This document shows positions 16,206-23,842 of a stretch of 35,438 nt of DNA, piece by piece. Each line of letters opens with the position of its first letter. Position 1 is the first letter of the stretch. A program made the position numbers and the translations under genes. A model generated the notes under the pieces. It was not told the origin of the DNA, searched no databases, and saw only the letters and a list, made by a program, of their open reading frames with translations. The DNA comes from Nitrososphaeria archaeon (GTDB lineage: Archaea; Thermoproteota; Nitrososphaeria; JACIWG01), in the NCBI GenBank assembly GCA_026413865.1, contig JAOAKB010000015.1, positions 1 to 35,438 of the forward strand. Reading direction: 5' to 3'.

Positions 16206-16418
16206 TTAACCTCCTTCAGCAAGTGGAATAAATAATATTTTTCCTATATCTTTTTTAAACTCTAATAGCCTGTGTGGTTTATCATTTTCTATTATAGCAA
16301 TCCATCCTTGTCTAGTAAGACTGTTAAAGTATTCGTTTGCATTTTTTACGTCATCAGAGCTTTTTATATCCCATTCTAATATTATAATTGTTCCCCTATT
16401 TGTAACCCTCATGCCCAA
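16206..16418 (-). CDS. small protein ending in Gly-Gly, possible beta-grasp fold
   Basis: Protein of 70 residues. Order of elements: two strands (MRVTNRG, TIIILEW), a helix (SSDDVKNANEYFNSLTRQG), a strand (WIAIIE), a short strand (RLLEF) and a last strand running to the C-terminal KILFIPLAEGG. The closing hydrophobic strand plus diglycine recalls MoaD/ThiS/ubiquitin-like carriers (typical end PPVAGG), and the strand-strand-helix-strand-strand order is compatible with a beta-grasp. It lacks the usual MoaD N-terminus, so this is only a possibility. It is divergent from the aldehyde ferredoxin oxidoreductase, 67 bp apart. MoaD-like carriers serve molybdopterin synthesis, which makes the pairing suggestive. 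The start could be Met3 at 16412. Confidence 0.65.
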   Translation of the reverse strand: MGMRVTNRGTIIILEWDIKSSDDVKNANEYFNSLTRQGWIAIIENDKPHRLLEFKKDIGKILFIPLAEGG

Positions 16419-16485
16419 CTGACAAGTATTGGATTAGCATATTATTATTAAATTTTTAATATAGCTTACAAATATACTTTAAACT

Positions 16486-18324
16486 ATGTCAGAATATTTT
16501 GGTCACATGTTACGTGTGAACCTCGATAATGATAAGATAGAAAGATTCACTGTTGATGAATTAACTTTAAAAAAGTTTGTTGGAGGAACAGGATTAGGTA
16601 TCAAGTTTCTTTACGACGAAGTCTCTCCAGGCATAGAATGGAATGATCCAAGAAATAGGTTAATCTTTGCTGCAGGCCCACTTAATGCAACACCAATAAA
16701 TGGTTCAGGTTCTGTTTCTGTTATTTCTAAAGGACCATTAACAAATGGTGTTGGTACAAGCCAAGCAAATGGTTTTTTCGGAGCATACTTGAGATTATGT
16801 GGCCTTTTTGGAATAATTGTTCAAGGTAAAGCCAATAGCATGAAATATTTGTATATTGATTCAGATTCTGTGGAGTTAAAAGATGCTGAATGGCTTTCTG
16901 GAATGAATACATATAAAACATATGATGCAATAAGGGAGAAACACGGTGCTAAAGAAAGGCAAGTATGTGTTGCATCAATTGGTCCCGCTGGAGAAAACCT
17001 TGTAAAATTTGCGGGCATATTTTTTGATTATGGCCATTCGGCGTCACATAATGGACTTGGTGCAGTTATGGGCTCTAAAAAGCTTAAAGCTATAGCAATT
17101 AAGCCTGGAAAAAATAGAGTTCCAATAAAAGATATTAGACGAGTTAGTGAAATAGCACGAAAACTTTTAGATAATGTAAAGACTCAGTATAAAGAAATGT
17201 ACGAGTACGGTACTCTAACTGGAATCCATAATAATGCAAAAGTCTTCCAATTGCCAGTAAAAAATTATACTACTAGTACATGGAGTGTGCCTGAGGATAA
17301 GTGGGTAAAGTTCAGTGGAGCTTATATTAGGAAAAAATTTTCTTTAAAAAGAAACAATTGTTGGGCATGCCAATTTCACCACTGCTATATTATGAACATT
17401 ACCGAGGGACCGTATGCTGGAGAAATATTGGAGGAGCCAGAATATGAACAGCTTGCAGCATGGGCTTCAAATATTGGAAATGATGATATAACAGGTGCAA
17501 TGATTCTTAGCAAGGATGTAGACTGTCTTGGACTTGAAACTAATGAGGCAGGCTGGGTTATAGGGTTTGCTATAGAATGCTATCAAAAGGGTATTTTAAC
17601 TAAAGAAATGCTTGATGGAATAGAACTTTATTGGGGAAATGTTGAAGGTGTAAGAAGACTTCTGGAAATGATTGCCAAGCGTAAAGGCTTTGGTGACATT
17701 TTGGCTGAAGGTGTTATGAGGGCTTCTAGAAAAATTGGAGGGGAAGCAGTAAATCTTGCTATTCACACATTAAAGGGTAATACACCAAGGGGTCACGACC
17801 ATCGTAATAGGTGGACAGAGCAGTTTGATACATGCACATCTAATACGGGTACACTGGAGACTTGGGGAATGTCACCTATAGGACCGACACCAAATTGGGA
17901 AGAATTGGTTGATTCTATGGTACATGATAAGGGTGCGATGATGTTCGAAGACTCTCTTGTTACATGCCGATTCAATACTCGTACAAATGTTGAACTTTTA
18001 TGTCAGGCATTAAATGCGGTTACAGGATGGGATTTTTCTTGGGAAGATGGTATGACCGTCGGTAAGAGAATTGTACATCTTCTTAGAGCTTTTAATGTTC
18101 GCCATGGAATAAATCATAGAGAAGTGGATAGACCATCTCCAAGATACGGGTCAGTACCGGATGTTGGACCAGCTAGTGGAAGAAGTTTAAAGGATGTATG
18201 GGACAAGATGCTTGATAGATATTATACTAAAATGGGATGGGACCTGTCTGGTAAGCCATTACCTGACACACTTAAAAAATATGGTCTAGACCATGTAGTC
18301 AAAGACTTATACGAGCATATATAA
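16486..18324 (+). CDS. aor: aldehyde ferredoxin oxidoreductase family (tungsten enzyme)
   Basis: Tungsten-bis-pterin enzyme that oxidises aldehydes to acids with ferredoxin as partner, or a close relative. Its 612 residues are the standard size. Domain 1 (about 1-210) has KKFVGGTGLGIKFLYDEV and the pterin-contacting ANGFFGAYLR and GPAGENLVKFAGI. The [4Fe-4S] cysteines are Cys292, Cys295, Cys300 and, from the distant segment LVTCRF, Cys494, as in the Pyrococcus enzyme where the fourth ligand is also far downstream. The first three are spaced C-x2-C-x4-C, one residue more than the common C-x2-C-x3-C. TTTTTAATATA (16453-16463) is the likely promoter. It stands alone as a transcript. Substrate (acetaldehyde, formaldehyde, glyceraldehyde-3-phosphate, other) cannot be read from sequence. 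Confidence 0.9.
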   Translation: MSEYFGHMLRVNLDNDKIERFTVDELTLKKFVGGTGLGIKFLYDEVSPGIEWNDPRNRLIFAAGPLNATPINGSGSVSVISKGPLTNGVGTSQANGFFGAYLRLCGLFGIIVQGKANSMKYLYIDSDSVELKDAEWLSGMNTYKTYDAIREKHGAKERQVCVASIGPAGENLVKFAGIFFDYGHSASHNGLGAVMGSKKLKAIAIKPGKNRVPIKDIRRVSEIARKLLDNVKTQYKEMYEYGTLTGIHNNAKVFQLPVKNYTTSTWSVPEDKWVKFSGAYIRKKFSLKRNNCWACQFHHCYIMNITEGPYAGEILEEPEYEQLAAWASNIGNDDITGAMILSKDVDCLGLETNEAGWVIGFAIECYQKGILTKEMLDGIELYWGNVEGVRRLLEMIAKRKGFGDILAEGVMRASRKIGGEAVNLAIHTLKGNTPRGHDHRNRWTEQFDTCTSNTGTLETWGMSPIGPTPNWEELVDSMVHDKGAMMFEDSLVTCRFNTRTNVELLCQALNAVTGWDFSWEDGMTVGKRIVHLLRAFNVRHGINHREVDRPSPRYGSVPDVGPASGRSLKDVWDKMLDRYYTKMGWDLSGKPLPDTLKKYGLDHVVKDLYEHI

Positions 18325-18338
18325 TAAAAAATTAGGTC

Positions 18339-18358
18339 AAAAATTGAGCAATTTTTTT
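18339..18358 (+). terminator. stem-loop terminator after the oxidoreductase
   Basis: AAAAATTG (18339-18346), AG, CAATTTTT (18349-18356) forms a perfect 8-bp inverted repeat that continues into a T-run. It begins 15 bp after the oxidoreductase stop. The stem is AT-only apart from one G-C pair, so the T-run may matter more than the hairpin. Confidence 0.45.
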
Positions 18359-18418
18359 CTTACAATATTTTTGATAAAATTAAAATTTTAGTAGCATTAT
18401 ATCTAACTAGATAAAGTT

Positions 18419-19441
18419 TTGGGAGCTAGACTTTCACCATTGGTTAAGACAAAAAAGATAAACCTGTCTACTTTATCAAATAAAATAGTAGCTTTTGATG
18501 CAAATAATTTACTCTACCAATTTTTAGCACTTATTAGAATACCTAATGGTACACTTTTCAAAGATCATACTGGGAGAATAACATCCCACTTGTTAGGTGC
18601 TTCCTTAAGAATTACGAGATTAATGGCCGATTATAACGTAAGACCAATAATGGTTTTTGATGGCGCACCAAATATCCTGAAAATGAAAGCGCTTGAAGAA
18701 AGGAAAAAACAGAGGACTAAAGCTTTTAAGGAATGGAAAGAAGCGATAGAAGAAGGAGACCTTAAAAAAGCATTTTCTAAAGCTGTTGTTTCTGCAACCT
18801 TAAGTAAGGAACTTATAGAAGATGCAGTAAGCATGTTTAAGTTAATGGGAATTCCTATAATTCTTGCTCAAGAAGACGCTGAGGCACAAGCCTCTTACAT
18901 ATGTGAAAGAAATGATGTATGGGCTGTTGCTACACAAGATTATGATGCTCTACTTTACGGTGCTCCTCGAATCGTAAGGTATGTCACTATTCATGGTACA
19001 GAATTTCTTCCATCAAAGATGATGATTAAACCTTTAGTACCTGAACTTATATGTTTGGAGGAAACTTTAAGGTTCCTTGAATTGAGTAGAGAACAGTTAA
19101 TTGATGTTGCAATCTTAAGTGGAACAGACTTCAACAGGGGTGTACCAATGATTGGGCCGAAAAAAGCTTACAATCTAATAAAAAAATATGAGTGCATAGA
19201 AAAGATTCCAGATAATAAAATTAGGGAAAAGATAGGTAATTTTAAAGAGATACGGCAATTATTCTTGCAGCCTAAAGTAACTTCTGAATATTCAATAGCC
19301 TTTAAAAAGCCTGAAATAGATGAACTAACAAAATTTTTTAGACAAAGAGATTTTTCAGAAAAGAATATAGACAAAATAGTTGAAAGACTTACTAAATTTT
19401 ATAATTATATTGAAGGTCCAACATTAAAAAAGTGGTTTTAA
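18419..19441 (+). CDS. fen: flap endonuclease 1
   Basis: Structure-specific 5' flap nuclease for Okazaki-fragment maturation and repair; 340 residues, normal for archaea. The start is TTG at 18419, giving Met-Gly-Ala (the family begins G-x-x-L). Metal ligands in place: Asp27 (AFDANN), Asp81 (VFDGAP), Glu152 and Glu155 (QEDAEAQ), Asp174 and Asp176 (TQDYDALL), plus SGTDFNRG. The helix-hairpin-helix region is GVPMIGPKKAYNLIKKY. The C-terminus PTLKKWF is a PCNA-interacting box. It converges with the DUF72 gene with only 10 bp between stops. Confidence 0.95.
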   Translation: MGARLSPLVKTKKINLSTLSNKIVAFDANNLLYQFLALIRIPNGTLFKDHTGRITSHLLGASLRITRLMADYNVRPIMVFDGAPNILKMKALEERKKQRTKAFKEWKEAIEEGDLKKAFSKAVVSATLSKELIEDAVSMFKLMGIPIILAQEDAEAQASYICERNDVWAVATQDYDALLYGAPRIVRYVTIHGTEFLPSKMMIKPLVPELICLEETLRFLELSREQLIDVAILSGTDFNRGVPMIGPKKAYNLIKKYECIEKIPDNKIREKIGNFKEIRQLFLQPKVTSEYSIAFKKPEIDELTKFFRQRDFSEKNIDKIVERLTKFYNYIEGPTLKKWF

Positions 19442-19451
19442 AAGAAAATCT

Positions 19452-20633
19452 TTAAGGCACCTTAAAATTCCACTCGTCTATGTTCTTAATAATATCATTT
19501 AAAAGATTAAAGGATACCTCTTTTGGAAGATACAAAAATATGCTTCCGATATGTTTACAAAACTGTTTTGCCGAAGCCCTCTTCCTCCAATCTTCACAAT
19601 CGTGAGAAATGCTTTTATCGCTTAAGCTTATTTCAATTTTATAGTCTTTTACTGTCCCCCTAATAATTTCATTTCCAATTTCAAAAATTTTAACCTTATC
19701 CTTATCTTCGTTAGCCCGCTCTAACCTCTTTTTATCAATAAACAATGAAAGCATTAAGCTAAAATCACCCTTAGAAATGATATCAGGCCCCCTGGCCTTT
19801 ATGTACCTAACAAACTCTTTTTCAAAATAATCTACTACTTTTTGTAGCCTCTCCTTTTGAATACTGTTAGCTATACCCAAAAGTTTTAGCATCTGAAGAG
19901 CATTCTTGGGAGCGAAACCTCTAAAGTGATTATTAAAGTATCCATACAGAACTTCTACATTGTTAGCAACCTGCTCCAATCTTGGAATCCATTCAATCAG
20001 CTCTTCCTCACGATATTCGTAATAGTACCATGGCCTATTACCCCGGCCATGCCATCTAACATAAGCAACTCGTCCAGTTATTTCAAGTAAAGGCGGTAAT
20101 AGGGGTTCATCAACAATACAGAATGCCACTTTATATTTACTTAACAGTTTTAAAACTTCATCATCTAACCAACTTTTATCTCTAAACTCAGCTACAAAAT
20201 CATATCTTTCAACATCAATATTACTTATAAAATCTTTAAAGTTTTCGAATATTTCATGCTTTCCTTTTGGTGGCATCTGTATCAAGAGAGCACCCAATTT
20301 ATCTTCGTTTTCAAGAGGTATTAAAACATGTAAGAATCTGTTTAGGTCATCTAAAGCACCTTTTTTAACATCTAACAATTTTTTATGCGTAATATCTTTA
20401 GGAAGCTTAACAGAAAACTTAAAATCTTTCGGAACCGTTCTAGAAATTCCTTTAATAAAGTTAGGTGTAGGAAAAGAATAAAATGTTGAATCAATTTCAA
20501 CCGTTTTAAAAATTTGAGAATATACTAAAAGCTTTTTTTCATTGGAATTATAAAATGGGCCAACCCAGTCTTCATAATCCCAGCCTGATGTTCCAATCAA
20601 AATTTTTTGGCCTAAAGACTCTATCAAAAACAT
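19452..20633 (-). CDS. DUF72 TIM-barrel protein with C-terminal SWIM-like zinc site
   Basis: Protein of 393 residues. Residues 1-250 match DUF72: ILIGTSGWDYEDWVGPFY, VEIDSTFYSFP, FKFSVKLPKDITHK, VAEFRDKSW, YVRWHGRGN and YGYFNNHFRGFAPKNA, a TIM-barrel of unknown activity. Ordinary DUF72 proteins end there (about 230-270 residues). This one adds about 130 residues with a Lys/Glu-rich helix and then His344-x-Cys346-x12-Cys359-x-His361, close to the SWIM pattern (C-x-C-xn-C-x-H) with His for the first Cys. SWIM domains often bind DNA or proteins, and the gene lies among DNA-replication genes. Divergent from the nucleotidyltransferase over a symmetric promoter. Confidence 0.8.
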   Translation of the reverse strand: MFLIESLGQKILIGTSGWDYEDWVGPFYNSNEKKLLVYSQIFKTVEIDSTFYSFPTPNFIKGISRTVPKDFKFSVKLPKDITHKKLLDVKKGALDDLNRFLHVLIPLENEDKLGALLIQMPPKGKHEIFENFKDFISNIDVERYDFVAEFRDKSWLDDEVLKLLSKYKVAFCIVDEPLLPPLLEITGRVAYVRWHGRGNRPWYYYEYREEELIEWIPRLEQVANNVEVLYGYFNNHFRGFAPKNALQMLKLLGIANSIQKERLQKVVDYFEKEFVRYIKARGPDIISKGDFSLMLSLFIDKKRLERANEDKDKVKIFEIGNEIIRGTVKDYKIEISLSDKSISHDCEDWRKRASAKQFCKHIGSIFLYLPKEVSFNLLNDIIKNIDEWNFKVP

Positions 20634-20643
20634 TCAAAAACAG

Positions 20644-20691
20644 TTATCGCATAAACATGATATAAACATTGCATTTTTATACATGCGATAA
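20644..20691. promoter_or_regulatory. shared divergent promoter with paired inverted repeat
   Basis: TTATCGCAT (20644-20652) and its exact inverse ATGCGATAA (20683-20691) lie just downstream of each of two opposing TATA boxes: TTTATAT on the minus strand (20660-20666) and TTTTTATA on the plus strand (20674-20681). Each TATA centre is about 30 bp from its start codon (20633 and 20709). Inside, ATAAACAT repeats at 20651 and 20662, an 11-bp step (one helical turn). The layout suggests one repressor controlling both genes. Confidence 0.6.
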
Positions 20692-20708
20692 ACTAGATGT
20701 TAATGTGA

Positions 20709-21428
20709 ATGAATAAAAAGGTAGAGAAAGGAGGCGTAGAGAGAACAGTATTTTATGATGAAAATAGATGGAAAATATTTAGAGAGAAAAGGGATATTGC
20801 AAAGAAACTTATTAAACTCTTACAGGACAATGGACTTTATTGCAGAACCTATGGAAGTATTGCAAGAGGAGATGTTAATAAAAATAGTGATATCGACATA
20901 TTTTTTACAGAATATGTTCCATCCTACAAAATCGAGTTTATACTAGAAAAGGAGTACACAATATATAGAAAAGAAGTAGTGCAAGCTACACCACGTTCAA
21001 CTCCAAAAGCATACATTTACCTTGACCCCTATGAGAAAATATGTATATCATTTCCCTTAGCCAAAATGCTAAAAAATGAAATAGAATTTTATGAATTTGG
21101 TGGAACAATCAATTTAAAGGAAATAGAAGATAATATTAGAAAAAAGGGTGTAAATAAAAGACTACTTCTAATAGTTCCTCAAGAATTTGGACACATAGAA
21201 AGGGCTATAATTGGAAAAGAGGTAGAAGTCGCTAGAGAATTAAATATTTCTCTAGAAACCATCATGGAAAGGGAAAGAGTATTAGGAAAAAGAGACGAGT
21301 TTGGACGTACTGGAACATTTGTAAAATTTAATATACCCCATCAAGATAGAATCGAGGAGACAATCTATAATTTTGCAGCAAAAAATTGGATGCTAAGAAA
21401 GATATTAAAGGAAAGAGGCTATTTTTAA
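20709..21428 (+). CDS. nucleotidyltransferase (pol-beta superfamily)
   Basis: Protein of 239 residues. An NTase domain is visible at about residues 30-110: GSIARGDVNKNSDIDIFF, with the G49-S50 phosphate loop and the metal-binding Asp61 and Asp63. A candidate third acidic residue is in IYLDPYEK. The C-terminal half contains PQEFGHIERAIIGKEVEVA and a GKRDEFGRTGTF segment, and is not recognised. It resembles the archaeal predicted nucleotidyltransferases that are larger than HEPN-partnered minimal NTases. No HEPN gene is adjacent. Substrate (nucleic acid, protein or antibiotic) unknown. It is divergently paired with the DUF72 gene. Confidence 0.8.
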   Translation: MNKKVEKGGVERTVFYDENRWKIFREKRDIAKKLIKLLQDNGLYCRTYGSIARGDVNKNSDIDIFFTEYVPSYKIEFILEKEYTIYRKEVVQATPRSTPKAYIYLDPYEKICISFPLAKMLKNEIEFYEFGGTINLKEIEDNIRKKGVNKRLLLIVPQEFGHIERAIIGKEVEVARELNISLETIMERERVLGKRDEFGRTGTFVKFNIPHQDRIEETIYNFAAKNWMLRKILKERGYF

Positions 21429-21545
21429 AATATATTCATAGTCGCAAAATATCTCAATTTATATTTTAAATTCATAATCTTTTTTAATAGCGTAAGCTAA
21501 TATAAGCTATATAGATCAAGTTTAATAAGAAAAGGTTAAAACACT

Positions 21546-21833
21546 TTGCTTCATATTCTTAAAATAATGCGATATCATATATTTAAGGGTGAAATAGAAT
21601 CTGTTTATCTATTAGAAGATAAATTGGTTGTTACCGTAGCCTTTCCTGATCCATCAGTGGTAAGTGTGCTTTCTAATGAATGGATTATTACTTTTGAGAG
21701 GGATGATATTAAAGATGTTAGTTGTAATGATGAATATCTTATTATTTTAACTCAAGATAATAAGGAAATTAAGCTAAATTTATATGATATAAAAAAAGCT
21801 TATATTGAAATAAAAAGGTGGATGAAAAAATAA
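21546..21833 (+). CDS. small protein of unknown function
   Basis: Protein of 95 residues from TTG at 21546, or 88 from ATG at 21567 (MRYHIFKGEIE). TTTAATAAG at 21521-21529 is 25 bp before the TTG and 42 bp before the ATG, so the TTG, or a short leader before the ATG, fits. Alternating strands (YLLEDKLVVTVAF, NEWIITFERDDI, EYLIILTQDNKEIKLNL) precede a C-terminal Lys-rich helix, suggesting a small beta-sheet protein. I recognise no family. Converges with the DedA-type gene. Confidence 0.55.
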   Translation: MLHILKIMRYHIFKGEIESVYLLEDKLVVTVAFPDPSVVSVLSNEWIITFERDDIKDVSCNDEYLIILTQDNKEIKLNLYDIKKAYIEIKRWMKK

Positions 21834-21863
21834 AACTTTAAGATTTACTGATTTTAAATAAAT

Positions 21864-22526
21864 TTACTTTTTTAGTTTAAATTTGAATGAGTTAATGATC
21901 TCATTTATTAGTGTTTTTACTCCTAATTCGATACTTTTATTGTATGATTCTACAACATTTTTCCAGTTTACCTTAATGGCAATATAAGTAATTAGTACTG
22001 TTATTATGATTAATGAGGCAAAGCTTATTTCAAAAGGAATATTATAATTGCTTGCTATTTCTATGAAGGCTTTTCCAAATAATATTGCTAGTGCTGTAAC
22101 TATTATCTTTCCAGCAAACACGGCAATGAAGTATGGTAGAAGTCTGTACCCACTTAAGCCTAGAGGAATATAGAGTACATCATCTGGTAAAGGTAATGAT
22201 GCAAATAAGAAGACTGCAATAAAACTCCACTTTTTAAAGAGATAATTAAAACATTCAAGATTTTCTTTTGTCTTTTCTGATAATATTGTTCTAAAGCTTC
22301 TGCCCAAAAAGAGTATAACAACTTTTCCTATTGTGGCCCCAAAGGCTGAAGCCAAAACAGCTAGAACTGGGGAACCGACAAATGGTGCCATAAAGACTAA
22401 CAGTGCAAGATATGGTAAACTCACATATGGGATAGAGTTTGATATTAGAGAAACGATAAGTATACCTATATAACCATAGGCTTCAATAAGTTCAGTAAGC
22501 ACTTGTATAATTTCATTGAATACCAT
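21864..22526 (-). CDS. VTT/DedA (SNARE-associated) family membrane protein
   Basis: Protein of 220 residues with five to six hydrophobic segments. The VTT-domain features are a reentrant hydrophobic region with ISNSIPYVSLPYLALLV, a small-residue helix AVLASAFGATIGKVVILFLG, and FLFASLPLPDDVLYIPLGLSG, whose Pro-x-Pro-x-D-D replaces the more common P-x-x-P-D-E element. The family is implicated in lipid scrambling or carrier-lipid recycling and in membrane homeostasis. The Lys-rich C-terminus is probably cytoplasmic. Divergent from the DHH phosphoesterase over 101 bp. Confidence 0.85.
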   Translation of the reverse strand: MVFNEIIQVLTELIEAYGYIGILIVSLISNSIPYVSLPYLALLVFMAPFVGSPVLAVLASAFGATIGKVVILFLGRSFRTILSEKTKENLECFNYLFKKWSFIAVFLFASLPLPDDVLYIPLGLSGYRLLPYFIAVFAGKIIVTALAILFGKAFIEIASNYNIPFEISFASLIIITVLITYIAIKVNWKNVVESYNKSIELGVKTLINEIINSFKFKLKK

Positions 22527-22627
22527 TTTTACTCACAAGCCCAATGTTCGAAGTTTTACTAAGAGGTAAGCTTATAAACTTTTTTATGATTAAATTTTTA
22601 TTTATCCTATGAAATATATTCTGCAAG

Positions 22628-23839
22628 ATGTTTCCTAATAAGTTTAAGGATAAAGCTTTAAGAGCTGCAGAACTATTATCAAATTTTAAGGATGTTTTCA
22701 TTGTTCATCATGATGATGCTGACGGACTTGCTTCTGCCGCTATTCTTAAAATGGCTTTTGAGCGGAAAGAATTTAATGTTAGACTTGTTTGTTTAGAAAA
22801 GTTATTTCCAAAAATTGTTGGGTTATTGCATGAAAAAGATGTTCCCATTATTTATGCAGATTTAGGTTCACCCCATGCTGACCTTATATCTTTAAAGAAT
22901 GTTAAAGGAAAACCATCTGTAATTTTAGACCATCATGATCCCGTGCCTATTTCTAATCCTTCAGTTTTTGATTTAAATCTTGAATATTTTGGATTTAAAG
23001 GTGAAACTGATTTTTCCGGTTCCACACTTTCCTACCTTTTTTCTATAATATTAGATGAAAATAATTTTGACCTCTCATATCTTGCAATTGTTGGTTCCCG
23101 GGAAATACCTAGCGAATTTGCTGGAGTAAATACTATTGTTCTAGACACTGCTTTGAAAAATAATATTTTAAAAAAGAACAAGTATTTTAAAATAGTTAAA
23201 CTTGGGCTATCCGTCGATGAACTTTTTTCAGCATTACAAATTTTTGGCTCGGTAGGATATTATAGGGGTGGGCCAAGCGTTGGTGTTAAGGTTGCATTAG
23301 AAGGCTTATCTGATGAAAGTAAGAAATTTTTGGAAACATTAGAAAATGAAAGGAAAGTGGCTAATAAGAAATTGTTAGCAATATTATATAAGTATGGTTT
23401 GAAGGAAACTAGGTATATACAATATTTTGATTCAAATAATATGTTTAAGGGTATGGGTAGTAAGGTGCTTGGAAGCTTCTGCTCTTACATTTCATATCAG
23501 AAAAGGCTCATTAAACATGACAAGTACATTTTAGGCTATATGGATATACCGGATGAAATTCCAGGGTTTGAGAGACTTGGTGAAAGGCTTGTTAAAGTGT
23601 CTGTTAGAGTTCCTGAAGGATTAAAAAATGCTATTGAAGTGGACAAGATGCCTTCAGCTATTGACATATTAGTTGTTGCTGAGGATGTTGGAGGATTCTC
23701 TGATGGACACGAATTTGCTGCAAGCTGTATAGTGCCAAAGGAGCGGTTTGAAGATTTTATTGAAGGTTTAGATAAGTTTGTTAATGATTGGGTTGATGGC
23801 GTAAGGAGAGTTAAACGTAAGAAAATTGTGTTAGAGTAG
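22628..23839 (+). CDS. DHH/DHHA1 phosphoesterase, RecJ-like nuclease
   Basis: Single-strand-nuclease-type protein of 403 residues. The DHH domain motifs are intact: His28-x-Asp30-x-Asp32-Gly (VHHDDADGLASAA), Asp78 (YADLGSP) and Asp101-His-His (ILDHHDP). The DHHA1 substrate domain near the C-terminus has GGFSDGHEFAAS. Catalytic residues look complete, so it should be active, unlike the degenerate Cdc45-like forms. Archaeal RecJ-like proteins include GAN, which binds GINS in the replisome. Whether this is the GINS partner is not shown; no gins gene is adjacent. It converges on polB with 3 bp between stops. TTTTTATTTAT (22596-22605) is the likely promoter. Confidence 0.85.
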   Translation: MFPNKFKDKALRAAELLSNFKDVFIVHHDDADGLASAAILKMAFERKEFNVRLVCLEKLFPKIVGLLHEKDVPIIYADLGSPHADLISLKNVKGKPSVILDHHDPVPISNPSVFDLNLEYFGFKGETDFSGSTLSYLFSIILDENNFDLSYLAIVGSREIPSEFAGVNTIVLDTALKNNILKKNKYFKIVKLGLSVDELFSALQIFGSVGYYRGGPSVGVKVALEGLSDESKKFLETLENERKVANKKLLAILYKYGLKETRYIQYFDSNNMFKGMGSKVLGSFCSYISYQKRLIKHDKYILGYMDIPDEIPGFERLGERLVKVSVRVPEGLKNAIEVDKMPSAIDILVVAEDVGGFSDGHEFAASCIVPKERFEDFIEGLDKFVNDWVDGVRRVKRKKIVLE

Positions 23840-23842
23840 AGT

